From NCBI RefSeq assembly GCF_047948215.1, contig NC_134455.1:154858575-154922574 (forward strand): a DNA stretch of 64,000 nt. The letters are read 5' to 3'. A model generated the notes under the pieces. It was not told the DNA's origin, made no database searches, and saw only the letters and a list, made by a program, of their open reading frames with translations. The DNA comes from Lycorma delicatula. Lineage: Eukaryota; Arthropoda; Insecta; Hemiptera; Fulgoridae. A program made the position numbers and the translations under genes. Below are positions 62,601 to 63,952 of the stretch, in pieces; the stretch's first letter is position 1, and each line of letters opens with the position of its first letter.

Positions 62601-63111
62601 TAATAATTGATAACCATAAAAGACAAAAAGAAAACTATTTTTTCATCTCTCTTTTTATATTAAAATATTGAGAGGCCTTGTATAACTATAAGTTCTTAGT
62701 GTATTTTTGGCTTTCATACTAGCAGTCACATACTGCTAGTATGTTATGTTGTTATTCTTTGTCCACTAATTAACAAAATTAATTGCACTTTTGTACACTT
62801 GGAATTTGCCACATCAGTTACTGAATGTTTTGTTGGCAAAGATTATGTTCATGTTGATATTAAAGAATTTTGAGAAAGCTATTCTACAATTACTGTGATA
62901 CTACATTAGTTATAAGTGACTTATAATTTATTAGTAATCAGATTAAAAAAGAATTACTTAAGTAGTTTTAAGAGGAAAAATCTGAACAGATATTTCTAAT
63001 GATAGAACTAACCTCAAATATATTTCCAGCTGTAGTAGATACAGGGTCACAAGTTACCTCAAGTTTTTGTCCATTCAGCAGAATAACTACTAGTTTACGT
63101 CTTAAGAGTGG
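5327..63111 (-). CDS. FERM-PDZ scaffold protein, PTPN13/FRMPD2 type, 13 exons, 5'-partial
   Basis: Thirteen GT..AG exons join in frame (introns of 580 to 14,206 bp) to give 683 residues and a TAG stop. Residues 1-315 form a FERM domain: a ubiquitin-like F1 lobe (LVVILLNGQKLEV), the F1/F2 hinge LSKVAPTGW, F2 motifs LYFQLRRALLE and LALQAEFGDY, and an F3 lobe ending HLASLHHKFFLKLR. Residues 330-510 are a polar linker. Residues 513-600 are a PDZ domain with loop GSFGIQV. The C-terminus reads SSYL. FERM domains of this family bind membrane phosphoinositides and cytoplasmic tails, and PDZ domains bind C-termini, so a cortical or junctional scaffold is the inferred role. FRMPD2 and PTPN13 usually carry a KIND domain upstream and several PDZ domains; PTPN13 also ends in a phosphatase. 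Here one PDZ and no phosphatase are seen. Upstream exons, possibly KIND, lie outside the window. Confidence 0.88.
6498..6674 (-). CDS. Exon: PDZ C-terminal half
   Basis: 177 nt, entering in phase 1 and leaving in phase 1; residues 564-622. GDQVQAVNGQNILNL is the classic GDxIxxVNG beta-4/5 turn. SDALSLLQQVGSCMELVLSQ is helix alpha-B and the last strand. The first alpha-B position is Tyr580, not the His usual in class I PDZ domains. The acceptor is ttaag and the donor GTATTT. Confidence 0.92.
7711..7832 (-). CDS. Exon: PDZ core with carboxylate-binding loop
   Basis: 122 nt, entering in phase 2 and leaving in phase 1; residues 523-563. GSFGIQV at residues 530-536 is the carboxylate-binding loop and beta-2 strand. 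GGVYIQSVVPRSKADSLG follows as the usual beta-3 to alpha-A run, with Asp in place of the more common Glu or Ala. The acceptor is atttag and the donor GTATAT. Confidence 0.92.
8538..8559. repeat. (AT)n microsatellite
   Basis: Uninterrupted alternating AT in the intron between the exons at 7711-7832 and 9152-9275. Confidence 0.9.
9152..9275 (-). CDS. Exon: entry to PDZ domain
   Basis: 124 nt, entering in phase 1 and leaving in phase 2; residues 482-522. It ends FVDERILTTVR, the first beta strand of the PDZ domain (a [RK]-x-[VI]-x-[LI] pattern), with an acidic lead-in. The acceptor is tttcag and the donor AAG/GTAAAT. Confidence 0.85.
9490..9558. repeat. Interrupted (CA)n tract
   Basis: Two CA-rich blocks separated by an A-run, in the short intron between the exons at 9152-9275 and 9856-10035. 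Length polymorphism is likely. Confidence 0.75.
9856..10035 (-). CDS. Exon: linker before PDZ
   Basis: 180 nt from the proximal acceptor, or 177 nt from a second AG three bases on (10032); residues 422-481. It is proline- and serine-bearing (SPPQSPLPQAYVLS) with GPRMGTRVFLGA. It leaves in phase 1 at donor GTAAGT. SPPQSP resembles a proline-directed phosphorylation or SH3-type site, as inference. Confidence 0.82.
   Translation of the reverse strand, partial: QLHHKKQKVLHHLFVWIIHKIHAIEGYVDLEWAPECFLVHHRLKLLIHLHNLLYHRLMC
10224..11778 (-). mobile_element. Mariner transposon 1, degenerate
   Basis: Imperfect terminal inverted repeats (TGAGAGGTTATCTGTAAAG at the left, CGAGAGATATCTAAAG read inward at the right) are flanked by TA at 10222-10223 and 11779-11780. 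On the minus strand, disrupted frames give mariner transposase pieces in order: YVQKWCERFRNNRISVHDEE (helix-turn-helix region), a first catalytic motif reading VIGNETW, GVLLIDFMSHGITINAEAYC, and PPYSSDLAPSDYHLFGKLKK, which carries the last catalytic Asp of the D,D34D set. Frameshifts, stops and an insertion near 10785-10960 make it inactive. The first catalytic Asp is replaced by Asn. Confidence 0.85.
10785..10960 (-). repeat. Insertion in mariner 1 with a tRNA-like (SINE) head
   Basis: This segment interrupts the mariner reading between the KLIA... and ...FWDQFGVLL motifs. On the minus strand it contains GCCCACCGGGCTAGTTTAAT followed by GGTTAA, which resembles a degenerate tRNA A-box region of a SINE head. 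No clear B box is seen, so the identification is tentative. Confidence 0.4.
11781..12579. other. Intron sequence, nothing recognised
   Basis: A+T-rich sequence between mariner 1 and the LINE fragment, with no protein family signature and no obvious terminal repeats. Confidence 0.5.
12580..13095 (-). pseudogene. Non-LTR retrotransposon reverse-transcriptase fragment
   Basis: Minus-strand frames read EIRVKQGNVLSP, then IREWN, IKIGTK and an active-site remnant FTNDIALL where FADD is expected, followed by residues consistent with the thumb region. Frameshifts and stops interrupt it. The motif order resembles the LINE at 40985-44520, so it may be a truncated relative. Both ends are lost. Confidence 0.6.
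13096..14538. other. Intron sequence, no gene recognised
   Basis: A+T-rich. An 86-codon Lys/Asn/Ile-rich frame at 13904-14164 looks like low-complexity translation of A+T-rich DNA. A small inverted motif, agctgtgtcactaaa / tttagtgacacggct, lies near 14437-14473. Confidence 0.5.
14539..14624 (-). CDS. Exon: short linker exon
   Basis: 86 nt, entering in phase 2 and leaving in phase 1; residues 393-421. It encodes a polar, Ser/Lys-rich stretch ending INDDDCVWETSPLG. It lies after a 14.2-kb intron that holds the Harbinger and RTE elements. Phase and splice borders (gttttag / GTAAGC) fit both neighbours. Because it is short and not in a known domain, this is one of the less certain exons. Confidence 0.72.
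14625..15699. other. Start of the 14.2-kb intron, nothing recognised
   Basis: A+T-rich intron sequence with poly-A and poly-T runs. No transposon landmark was identified before the MITE at 15700. Confidence 0.5.
15700..16259 (-). repeat. ACTTCC-ended MITE, copy 2, reverse orientation
   Basis: The reverse strand starts ACTTCCTTGTACGCC at 16259 and follows the copy 3 landmarks (attaaattatatacaca, acataaaattttatttcatt, ctataactctg, aagtaccacttatgatat). Beyond about 15900 it departs into a variant body shared with 24390-24720 (taaagatttgaaattttatt). The distal end is not recognisable. Confidence 0.68.
16260..16959. other. Between MITE copy 2 and Cys-rich relic
   Basis: Short opposing ORFs only. 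The segment just before 16960 may be the diverged N-terminal part of the Cys-rich family relic, but I could not align it. Confidence 0.4.
16960..17700 (+). pseudogene. Relic of dispersed Cys-rich protein family, copy 1
   Basis: Broken plus-strand frames read YFRVKIGDQDNTWI, then FGIPMVWREP, DCYFCSTDDHNSK, a run including VYPNMSSFLYLVPHG, an acidic Ser-rich stretch, and later WKLFIDLSKKRLKVVLLHSGN. The same order (GDQDKSWA, FAIPVVWREP, then a segment preceding MKESYENIK) occurs on the minus strand at 37570-39275, so both derive from one intronless multicopy family. The Cys pairs suggest a zinc-binding N-terminus. I do not know its function or mobilisation mechanism. Stops at several points show it is dead. 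Confidence 0.65.
17990..18305 (+). pseudogene. Harbinger transposase, N-terminal remnant
   Basis: Across frameshifts the plus strand reads an acidic DEEEEE / HKKRKMNVNGY stretch, then HSLNEKVKENF, FRMSQNCFNIQLNKIERH and THWRKTITQREQLAV. This is the usual N-terminal order of HARBI1-like transposases, with a helical DNA-binding region before the DDE nuclease. Several stops interrupt every single frame. Confidence 0.65.
18306..19379. other. Unassigned segment inside the Harbinger element
   Basis: About 1 kb separates the two transposase remnants and does not translate to transposase in any frame. It may be an old insertion or a former intron. A T-run at 18827-18844 and a hydrophobic chance ORF at 18853-19104 are its only visible features. 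Confidence 0.4.
19380..20156 (+). pseudogene. Harbinger transposase, DDE nuclease part
   Basis: Frames carry MLLQPSEEMWKSIAENFNT, then NFPNC and the DGKH-like block, PPNSGSQF, FIAVDVGAYGKNS (second catalytic Asp region), LPGTDTEALYVIVSDEAFPL (SDEAF near the third acidic site), and YPGKGLNRSEDC. The C-terminal piece AGGNAVNNAFRVRELFTKYF follows at about 20037-20100. Frameshifts separate these blocks. The family is a DDE transposase that inserts at 3-bp TWA targets. The last visible codons run into the RTE target site. Confidence 0.8.
20157..20167 (+). repeat. Target site duplication, left, of RTE copy 1
   Basis: TTACTTATATT, repeated exactly at 23449-23459, directly after the element's A-tail. 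It marks the insertion point in the Harbinger transposase. Confidence 0.95.
20168..20297 (+). ncRNA. Candidate HDV-like self-cleaving ribozyme at RTE 5' end
   Basis: The first seven element bases (20168-20174, CCTCCTC) can pair with GAGGGGG at 20202-20208 as P1. GAATCAT (20178-20184) can pair, with one mismatch, with ATAATTC (20291-20297) as P2. ACC/GGT (20188-20190 and 20199-20201) closes an 8-nt L3, TTGCCGTT. CTAAG at 20284-20288 sits just before the P2 3' strand, where the catalytic C of such ribozymes lies. GATAC/GTATC (20223-20227, 20265-20269) may be in P4. HDV-like ribozymes are known at 5' ends of RTE and R2 elements. The fold was made by eye and is not tested. Confidence 0.55.
20472..23426 (+). 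CDS. RTE endonuclease / reverse transcriptase polyprotein
   Basis: 984 residues. An APE-type endonuclease domain (about 38-275) shows AWNVRSL (Asn44), ISEVRW (Glu73), VNVYMPT, GDWNASIG, YQIDYIMV and SDHNLV, the full set of metal-binding and catalytic motifs that nick the target. The reverse transcriptase domain (about 500-770) shows QFGFRKSIGTREA, AFIDLEKAFD (Asp633), VRQGCSLSPLLFNLYME and the active site FADD (731-734), then CYLGSKIT. A C-terminal region with IGHILRH and GRPRLEYV follows and ends SNQSND. There is no RNase H or gag-like ORF, as is normal for RTE. The first ATG at 20472 was chosen; the damaged copy has ATGATG at the same place. Codon use is more G+C-rich than the surrounding introns. 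Confidence 0.95.
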   Translation: MEAPSLVKYSGGKIVPRSDLRVGTTKEGVTRKLKNNILRVGAWNVRSLKKVGRLENLKREMDRVNVDIVGISEVRWAEEGDFWSGDFRVINLASNNGQAGVGFVMNKKIGRRVEYFKTHSDRIIVIRIKSKPKPTTIVNVYMPTSAHDDDEVECVYEEIDEAIKHVKGDENLIIVGDWNASIGKGKEGNIVGEYGLGKRNERGDRLIEFCTKYNLVIANTQFKNHNRRIYTWKKPGYTARYQIDYIMVKQRFRNQLVDCKTYPGADIDSDHNLVIMKCRLGFKNLKKSCQMNRWNLEKLEEEEVKKIFEEDIARGLSKKDKVENVEEWENVKKEILKSAEASLGGIKRTGRKPWVSDDILQLMDERRKYKNANDEESKRNYRQLRNAINRKCKLAKEEWIKEKCSEVEREMNIGKIDGAYRKVKENFGVHKLKSNNVLNKDGTPIYNTKGKVDRWVEYIEELYGGNELENGVIEEEEEVEEDEMGETILRSEFKRALKDLNGRKAPGIDGIPVELLRSADEEAIDRLYKLVCNIYEKGEFPSDFKKSVIVMIPKKAGADKCEEYRTISLTSHASKILSRILYRRIERRVEEVLREDQFGFRKSIGTREAILGLRLIVEGRLKKNKPTYLAFIDLEKAFDNVDWNKMFSILKKLGFKYRDRRTIANMYRNQTATVIIEEHKKEAVIRKGVRQGCSLSPLLFNLYMELAVNDVKEQFRFGVTVQGEKIKMLRFADDIVILAESKKDLEETMNGIDEVLRKNYRMKINKNKTKVMKCSINNKYGPLNVKIGGEKIMEVEEFCYLGSKITKDGRSRSDIKCRIAQAKRAFSKKYNLFTSKINLNLRKRFLKVYVWSVALYGSETWTIGVSEKKRLEAFEMWCYRRMLKIRWVDKVTNEEVLRQIDEERSIWKNIVKRRDGLIGHILRHPGIVALILEGQVEGKNCVGRPRLEYVKQIVGDVGCRGYTEMKRLALDRESWRAASNQSND
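23525..23681 (-). pseudogene. MADF (Myb/SANT-like) domain partner ORF of Harbinger
   Basis: A minus-strand frame reads YEKLIELVWNFSELYDLL, then FKNNIWNDIGKELQL, which is the MADF core (three helices, with W in helix 1 and a W-x-x-I-[AG]-x-E-L block). Such proteins accompany Harbinger transposases and help target or import them. Only the first two thirds of a domain is visible before unrelated sequence, so it is truncated or split by an intron. Confidence 0.65.
24390..24720 (+). repeat. Diverged repeat related to MITE copy 2
   Basis: The segment aaccttttttgcttaag through gtaaagatttgaaattttat, and on to an acaaa / Ca-rich run and ccctggaaggtaata, matches the reverse strand of about 15740-15880. 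The following ccagagttataaggccaaat and atacatacatacaaatgtac recall the middle and right parts of the MITE family. No terminal repeat is seen. Confidence 0.5.
24721..26422. other. Intron sequence, nothing recognised
   Basis: A+T-rich sequence with no protein signature. A 61-codon hydrophobic frame at 25855-26040 has no support as a gene. Confidence 0.5.
26423..26437 (+). repeat. Interstitial (TTAGG)3
   Basis: TTAGGTTAGGTTAGG, three units of the insect telomere repeat, isolated within an intron 118 bp before a transposase fragment. Too short to imply a former telomere. Confidence 0.6.
26555..26985 (+). pseudogene. N-terminal fragment of a Tc1/mariner-type transposase
   Basis: Broken frames read CIFLVEHVF, ALVEDADRSARSP (a D-x-x-R-S-[GA]-R-P linker between helix-turn-helix units), KLLGISDAM, KLAQQQDIGLATT (second helix-turn-helix), KELKLFPYKV and VQELKPAKHAKR. 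This is the DNA-binding half of the transposase type whose catalytic half is at 51337-52240. No DDE part follows. Confidence 0.6.
27064..27128. repeat. Imperfect hairpin
   Basis: acacttccatatttcc pairs with gggaatatggaaatg across about 30 nt, and agtgca / tgcact pairs inside. It could be a decayed foldback element; nothing else supports a function. Confidence 0.4.
27847..28386 (+). repeat. ACTTCC-ended MITE, copy 3 (complete)
   Basis: 540 bp, beginning ACTTCCTTGAAC and ending GTACATGGAAGT, imperfect inverted ends of about 12 bp. The body shares acataaaattttatttcatt-type, gaagtctgattc, ggctataactctgg, ttgattgcaatcaaaa-type and agtcaaaatggatatttcc landmarks with copies 1 and 2. Non-coding, presumably moved by a transposase elsewhere. 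The target duplication is not clear. Confidence 0.75.
28831..29020 (-). CDS. Exon: linker after FERM
   Basis: 190 nt, entering in phase 1 and leaving in phase 2; residues 330-392. The stretch is basic and Ser/Asn-rich (FGIPVRKKEKD, LLKRSASFFSPERV) with no domain that I recognise. RSAS and FSPER look like possible phosphorylation sites, which is inference only. The acceptor is tttag after a T-rich tract and the donor GTATGT. Confidence 0.8.
29202..30640 (-). mobile_element. hAT transposon relic, ZBED/FAM200-like
   Basis: CAATGTTTCTCAACC at 29202 is a typical hAT terminal sequence. Minus-strand broken frames, from high to low coordinate, read a BED zinc finger (YLNFGFTSTEVNEEERPLYV, ICSKLLAADSMKPNKLK, HLETLH), and near the low end WVSNPFQSIPEGLSSAKEE, KSLFEFWAGM and a GFSVVAALKT / YRSRLNVENE dimerisation block. 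Many stops and frameshifts occur, the opposite terminal repeat was not found, and it is inactive. The sole host link is that it lies in an intron. Confidence 0.78.
30641..32108. other. Intron sequence, nothing recognised
   Basis: A+T-rich. The 98-codon minus frame at 30652-30948 directly precedes the hAT BED finger and may be untranslated transposon sequence, but it shows no domain. Confidence 0.45.
32109..32200 (-). CDS. Exon: end of FERM F3, alpha-C helix
   Basis: 92 nt; the first base completes a Lys codon, then residues 300-329. SVFHLASLHHKFFLKLR is the conserved C-terminal helix of F3 (the Hx-KFF type). It leaves in phase 1 with donor GTAAGT; the acceptor is ttccag. A minus-strand reading in another frame overlaps this exon, but only this frame joins both neighbours. 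Confidence 0.88.
32461..32540. repeat. Hairpin with 16-bp perfect arms
   Basis: TTTTGAAAATTTTATT at 32479-32494 is perfectly complementary to 32500-32515 across a 5-nt loop, and outer tgtgctgtg / cactgcagcaca can extend the stem. It lies about 260 bp upstream, in transcription direction, of the exon at 32109-32200. It may be a small foldback element. Confidence 0.6.
32541..33690. other. Intron sequence, nothing recognised
   Basis: A+T-rich, with no coding signature on either strand. Confidence 0.5.
33690..33885 (+). repeat. Repeat fragment shared with 56938-57130
   Basis: aaaatgcattaactacagat, gttagagtgacaatgctagt and gcagaaaataactcaa match the reverse strand of about 56938-57030 at roughly three positions in four. 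A 64-codon frame here and a 72-codon frame there read similar residues (ENASTTNVRTTMLERAENN there), so a once-coding retroelement tail is possible. Confidence 0.45.
33995..35268 (-). mobile_element. Mariner transposon 2 (SETMAR-like), degenerate
   Basis: About 25-bp terminal inverted repeats (GAGGTCTGTAAGTAAAGTAA at the left, GAGGTCTGTAAATAAAGTAA read inward at the right) are flanked by TA at 33993-33994 and 35269-35270. The 1.27-kb length is normal for mariner. The minus-strand transposase starts MSDTNYEQHCAMRFCVKLG at about 35074, and a later frame holds NIITGDESWIFEYDPETK, so the first catalytic Asp is kept. Frameshifts and stops elsewhere inactivate it. The terminal repeats are better preserved than in the other two mariners. 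Confidence 0.88.
35271..35686. other. Intron sequence between mariner 2 and F3 exon
   Basis: A+T-rich; nothing recognised beyond the donor of the exon at 35687-35922. Confidence 0.5.
35687..35922 (-). CDS. Exon: FERM F3 (PH-like) lobe
   Basis: 236 nt, entering in phase 0 and leaving in phase 2; residues 221-298. VWLGISGKGISV and FLWNNIKKLCYSKQNFEL fit the PH/PTB-like F3 beta strands, where the family has a W-x-x-I-x-x-[IL]-x-[FY] pattern. The acceptor is tttcag and the donor is the consensus GTAAGT. Confidence 0.9.
35923..37569. other. Intron sequence, nothing recognised
   Basis: A+T-rich, with chance ORFs of 60-62 codons only. The short phrases tgcttctatacat (36061) and atgtatagaagcatat-type (36368) form a small inverted pair about 300 bp apart. 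Confidence 0.45.
37570..39275 (-). pseudogene. Relic of dispersed Cys-rich protein family, copy 2
   Basis: Minus-strand frames in order: MPCSCINHPNNFCYICSEV (CxC and CxxC), YFGCKLGDQDKSWATYICCA with a CCxxC, FAIPVVWREPKDHT, YPDIPSAMWPV, MKESYENIKLVLSRIQYEK, LWHICGNLKV, LLLGLQLGYTKCCYFLCKWD, FLKNKFPIISNVKIKESIFV, NAVNNFLGNHKVSNYRELV, and DEHGE...METCYQGKWNPKMLDDYC. It is intronless and interrupted by stops. The family is multicopy (compare 16960-17700), so it is probably part of an unrecognised mobile element or a processed gene. Repeated Cys and His residues suggest metal binding. The function is unknown to me. Confidence 0.7.
39281..40984. other. Intron sequence, nothing recognised
   Basis: A+T-rich, with no protein signature. 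An 83-codon hydrophobic minus-strand frame at 40433-40684 has no family resemblance. Confidence 0.5.
40985..44520 (+). mobile_element. Degenerate LINE (endonuclease plus reverse transcriptase)
   Basis: Plus-strand frames read, in order, an endonuclease start MDQHKILIMGLQEI (about 41487), SQGYRLYNGIPGK, GDFNPQLGRE with HxxRTN, reverse transcriptase blocks IHLLHKKADKTDPNNYRRIS, LLDTTYKVLLRINLNRI, NCLGFADDKALLTN (active site FADD), LKYLREIIINNFNKKK, and a tail with RRLGFSEQILRM. The composition is A-rich and distinct from the RTE. Many stops and frameshifts make it inactive. The 3' end has tatgataatgataatc near 44492-44507. The clade is uncertain. Confidence 0.78.
43561..43935 (+). repeat. About 180-bp tandem duplication in the LINE
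   Basis: 43561-43741 and 43756-43935 are nearly identical (agtaaacataaatgataata through taaatgcaaaa), differing in an A-run length and one A/G. About 14 bp, cataaacagtaaac, separates them. The duplicated block encodes the KYLREII region of the reverse transcriptase. Confidence 0.92.
44521..45678. other. Intron sequence with poly-A run
   Basis: Contains an A-run at 45093-45109, which could be the tail of an unrecognised retroelement, and repeated atagtatgagt / atagtacgat units near 45010-45070. No coding signature. Confidence 0.45.
45679..45891 (-). CDS. Exon: FERM F2 to F3
   Basis: 213 nt, phase 0 at both ends, residues 150-220. It contains YFLMEHYISEHYV, a charged helix with LDPGRAEELFVGQAMQLAEYG, and IHFYSALS, matching the end of F2 and entry to F3 in PTPN13-type FERM domains. 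The acceptor is gtttag and the donor GTTAGT. The second RTE copy lies 128 bp upstream in the adjoining intron. Confidence 0.9.
46008..46018 (+). repeat. Target site duplication, left, of RTE copy 2
   Basis: AGGTTTTTGTC, repeated exactly at 49204-49214 after the A-tail. Confidence 0.93.
46019..46148 (+). ncRNA. Candidate HDV-like ribozyme, RTE copy 2
   Basis: CCTTCTC (46019-46025) can pair with GAGGGGG (46053-46059) through an added U-G. GAATCAT (46029-46035) pairs perfectly with ATGATTC (46142-46148), better than in copy 1. ACC/GGT (46039-46041 and 46050-46052) closes TTGCCGTT, and CTAAG lies at 46135-46139. The pairing survives the differences between the copies. Confidence 0.5.
46320..49188 (+). 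pseudogene. RTE polyprotein pseudogene
   Basis: Starts ATGATG at 46320 in the position of the intact copy's ATG. The endonuclease keeps ISEVRW and GDWNASIG but lacks the Asn44 motif. The reverse transcriptase keeps LEKAFDNVNW and RFADDIVIL but is split by the stop at 48296 in the VRQGCS block. No full polyprotein can be made. Confidence 0.92.
49215..50432. other. Very A+T-rich intron segment
   Basis: Long A/T-only stretches, including nested attataat-type inverted runs around 49580-49720. No coding signature or clear transposon end. Confidence 0.5.
50433..52745 (+). mobile_element. DNA transposon with about 440-bp terminal inverted repeats
   Basis: The left 440 bp (about 50433-50880) reappear inverted at about 52300-52745. 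Shared blocks include ttcataacctatt, acatatgtc, ctaccccagtgaaatga, taggtcccagaacc, ggggtgaaaaccaataaatt, tttgttaaatgggtaataaa and ataagtcgaatagaacaa. Between them are broken Tc1/mariner-type transposase frames. The arms have diverged by point changes and small indels, so the element is old. The outer ends are placed only approximately. Confidence 0.8.
51337..52240 (+). pseudogene. Transposase of the long-TIR element
   Basis: Frames read MAFILAVCNSNVTAAAVEYE, then YKYVLFNDKANFTQDG (first catalytic Asp region), LNVKVYLHFLQEELLQLLED, YFQGDGIPPHF (second Asp region), SWPPRSSDLTPLDFCVWG, and REELIVCFIDATEQ. This is the DDE order of Tc1/mariner-superfamily transposases. Stops and at least two frameshifts inactivate it. 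The N-terminal helix-turn-helix part is mostly missing here; a related one is at 26555-26985. Confidence 0.72.
52746..53833 (-). mobile_element. Tc1 transposon, degenerate
   Basis: 1,088 bp between TA dinucleotides (52744-52745, 53834-53835). The left end CAGTAGCGTGTAAATTAATC is matched by the right end read inward, CAGTAGAAAGCACAAACTAA, partly decayed. Minus-strand frames read MDITPRKCSKIVSLLKHTSM, SECDIRLGTMNAILKQFKET, GSFSPQKKGKCG, and VRCQLLSAGWKAHRPVKKQ, the paired helix-turn-helix and GRPR-like region of Tc1 transposases. The catalytic half is heavily eroded. Stops throughout. Confidence 0.78.
53837..53882. repeat. (AT)n microsatellite, about 22 units
   Basis: Pure alternating AT starting a few bases past the Tc1 target TA. 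TA-rich tracts are preferred Tc1 targets. Confidence 0.92.
54217..55740 (+). mobile_element. Tigger/pogo transposon, 3'-truncated and degenerate
   Basis: CAGCCAAACCTCTATATAAT at 54217, preceded by TA, is a Tigger-type terminal repeat. The transposase begins MSKWKCLSVSEKISVIHKVN at 54961 and contains a psq-like helix-turn-helix (KEKDIAQKYGIPLSSLSTI), a CENP-B-like domain (DIDEAILKWMTVMHENKLPL, then SNGWLEKFKK), and the DDE start NADETGLFFKCLPNKTL with SKLRITVLVAANM. A stop at about 55267 and frameshifts interrupt it. Nothing matching the opposite terminal repeat was found before 56200. Confidence 0.82.
55741..56216. other. Intron sequence with local ctagtctat repeats
   Basis: aaaactagtctagtctatct is followed by further actagtctatc and agtctcaactag units at 55755-55810. 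The rest is A+T-rich up to the donor of the exon at 56217-56355. Confidence 0.5.
56217..56355 (-). CDS. Exon: FERM F2 helices
   Basis: 139 nt; the first base completes the split Arg codon of the previous exon, and the exon leaves in phase 0. Residues 103-149. LYFQLRRALLEHQIRC and LALQAEFGDYVPK are hallmark F2 helices. The acceptor is tttcag and the donor AAG/GTTAAA. A (CTA)n microsatellite sits about 90 bp upstream in the intron. Confidence 0.92.
56447..56464. repeat. (CTA)n microsatellite
   Basis: About six to seven uninterrupted CTA units in the intron upstream of the F2 exon. Confidence 0.85.
56938..57130 (-). repeat. Repeat fragment shared with 33690-33885
   Basis: The minus strand reads LRMKILENASTTNVRTTM then LERAENN; the nucleotide match to 33770-33845 on plus is clear. 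The flanking ataatccaagtggaaat resembles atcctagtggtaatat at 33844, but in the opposite relative orientation. Confidence 0.45.
57131..58163. other. Intron sequence, nothing recognised
   Basis: A+T-rich. A minus frame at 57503-57715 is not needed by the gene, because the exons on either side join directly in phase. Confidence 0.55.
58164..58372 (-). CDS. Exon: FERM F1/F2 junction
   Basis: 209 nt, entering in phase 0 and leaving with two bases of a split codon; residues 34-102. It shows FLLGLAVMISGDFVFLAP and then LSKVAPTGW, the conserved end of the F1 lobe, followed by FTLYLRVLFYLPSLRGIR at the start of F2. The acceptor is ttacag and the donor GTATTT. Confidence 0.9.
58532..59701 (+). mobile_element. 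Mariner transposon 3, degenerate
   Basis: Left end TGAGGAGTATTTTTTTAAG and right end read inward ACGAGGCATGTTTTCTAAGG form imperfect terminal repeats next to TA. The plus-strand transposase starts MSAIINNPGSCEVRLVICYL at 58696 and shows AADIHREIVDVY, NVHDEERSG, NEKICENRRLAVSQVSIE, KLCSRWLPKMLTA, and the first catalytic block as VIGNEMW (Asp to Asn), then QQSMQWQHSS. Stops and frameshifts are frequent, and the catalytic C-terminal third is mostly unreadable. Confidence 0.82.
59588..59618. repeat. (TA)n microsatellite inside mariner 3
   Basis: About 15 TA units in the 3' non-coding part of the element. Confidence 0.9.
59703..60991. other. Intron sequence with a short tandem repeat
   Basis: A+T-rich and non-coding. 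The only structured part is the tandem, partly palindromic repeat at 60561-60616. Confidence 0.5.
60561..60616. repeat. Tandem palindromic repeat
   Basis: Two units containing ctaattagttagttaattag and aacag, spaced by aattaa. Each unit is itself near-palindromic because of taattag / ctaatta. Confidence 0.75.
60992..62009. repeat. Inverted-repeat element, arms about 95 bp
   Basis: 60992-61087 (atctttgcagttttgtcagt through cagacagtttgtt to gatttatctacaaaaaa) is inverted at 61915-62009, with over 85% identity by eye. The 830-bp interior has no transposase. This looks like a non-autonomous DNA element. No target duplication is evident. Confidence 0.75.
62138..62537. repeat. Foldback MITE, about 400 bp
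   Basis: The left half from ttagctaatcatat through ttctgccactccacc and ggacattcttacctt is inverted in the right half (aaggtaagaatgatc, ggagtggctgaaaaaat, attagctaatat). The arms of about 170 bp meet at an aataataataattattatta palindrome near 62325-62345. No coding capacity. Confidence 0.8.
62538..63012. other. Intron sequence before first visible exon
   Basis: A+T-rich. A small inverted motif ctagcagtcacatactgctag lies at 62719-62741. Nothing else recognised apart from the donor at 63007-63012. Confidence 0.5.
63013..63111 (-). CDS. Exon: FERM F1 lobe, first visible exon
   Basis: 99 nt, phase 0 at both ends, coding residues 1-33 of the visible protein. It carries the beta-hairpin LVVILLNGQKLEVTCD typical of the ubiquitin-like F1 lobe. 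The acceptor is a pyrimidine-rich tract ending ttgcag and the donor is GTTAGT. The exon opens directly in coding sequence with no start codon, so the gene continues upstream beyond the window. Confidence 0.85.
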
Positions 63112-63952
63112 CTGCAACAGAAATATGAAACAATAAATCATACTTAAACCACCAGCTACTGGTGTGAGAATTGAATATGTTTATTACAAGAAAATATGAC
63201 ACAGAAATTATGAAAAAAAACTCAAATTAATAAGCAAATATTAAAAGTACACAAACAAATAATATTAACAATTAATGAAATCAACCTTACCAGCACACTG
63301 ATATGAACTCAAGATCTTTCGGCTTACTTGAAAGCCATCATCAGGATATAAAATTATTGCGTTAAAGTCAAAAATTTTAAAAATCACATATAAAATGTAA
63401 AACAGTCATGACTGTCTGGTCCGACCAGTATACTGAAGGAATATACATTGTACTCTGGTGTATTAAAATGAAATCAAACGTAACCATGTTAACAAAGTGA
63501 TAATTATCAGATTAAACTATTACTTCTTTGTATTTATATTTAGTATGTTTATGTATAGTTTTTAAACAATTTTTGTTGATTAATTAAATTTTTATTATTA
63601 CAGTATATATGATGATATTTTTCCAAATTATAAGTAGTATAATATTTATAAGAAATATCTAAGATTTTCATGAAATTGTTGATTGTATGTATTACCATAT
63701 TCTATTATATGTTCGGCAAAGTTGGAGTTTTCTGGTTTATTATTTTTAATGGTATTTATGTGCTCTTTTGCATGTGGGGAAAATTTTCAATTTGTCATAT
63801 CCATGTATATCATGTCACAATCCTCACAAACAAGACTGTATACTACCTGTTTATCAAAATTGGAAAAAAATCATATATACTGTAATAATAAAATCTTAAT
63901 TAATGAACAAAAATTTTTAAAAACGACATATTATTTAAAAACATACTAAATA
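63112..63952. other. Upstream intron of FERM-PDZ gene
   Basis: Pyrimidine-rich acceptor tract next to 63111, then A+T-rich sequence. Two overlapping plus-strand frames (63670-63949) are hydrophobic and low-complexity and have no family resemblance. Confidence 0.5.

Noticed and set aside
63670..63949. Two overlapping plus-strand ORFs near the window end
   Set aside because: Overlapping frames with low-complexity hydrophobic content and no known signature; treated as intron noise.
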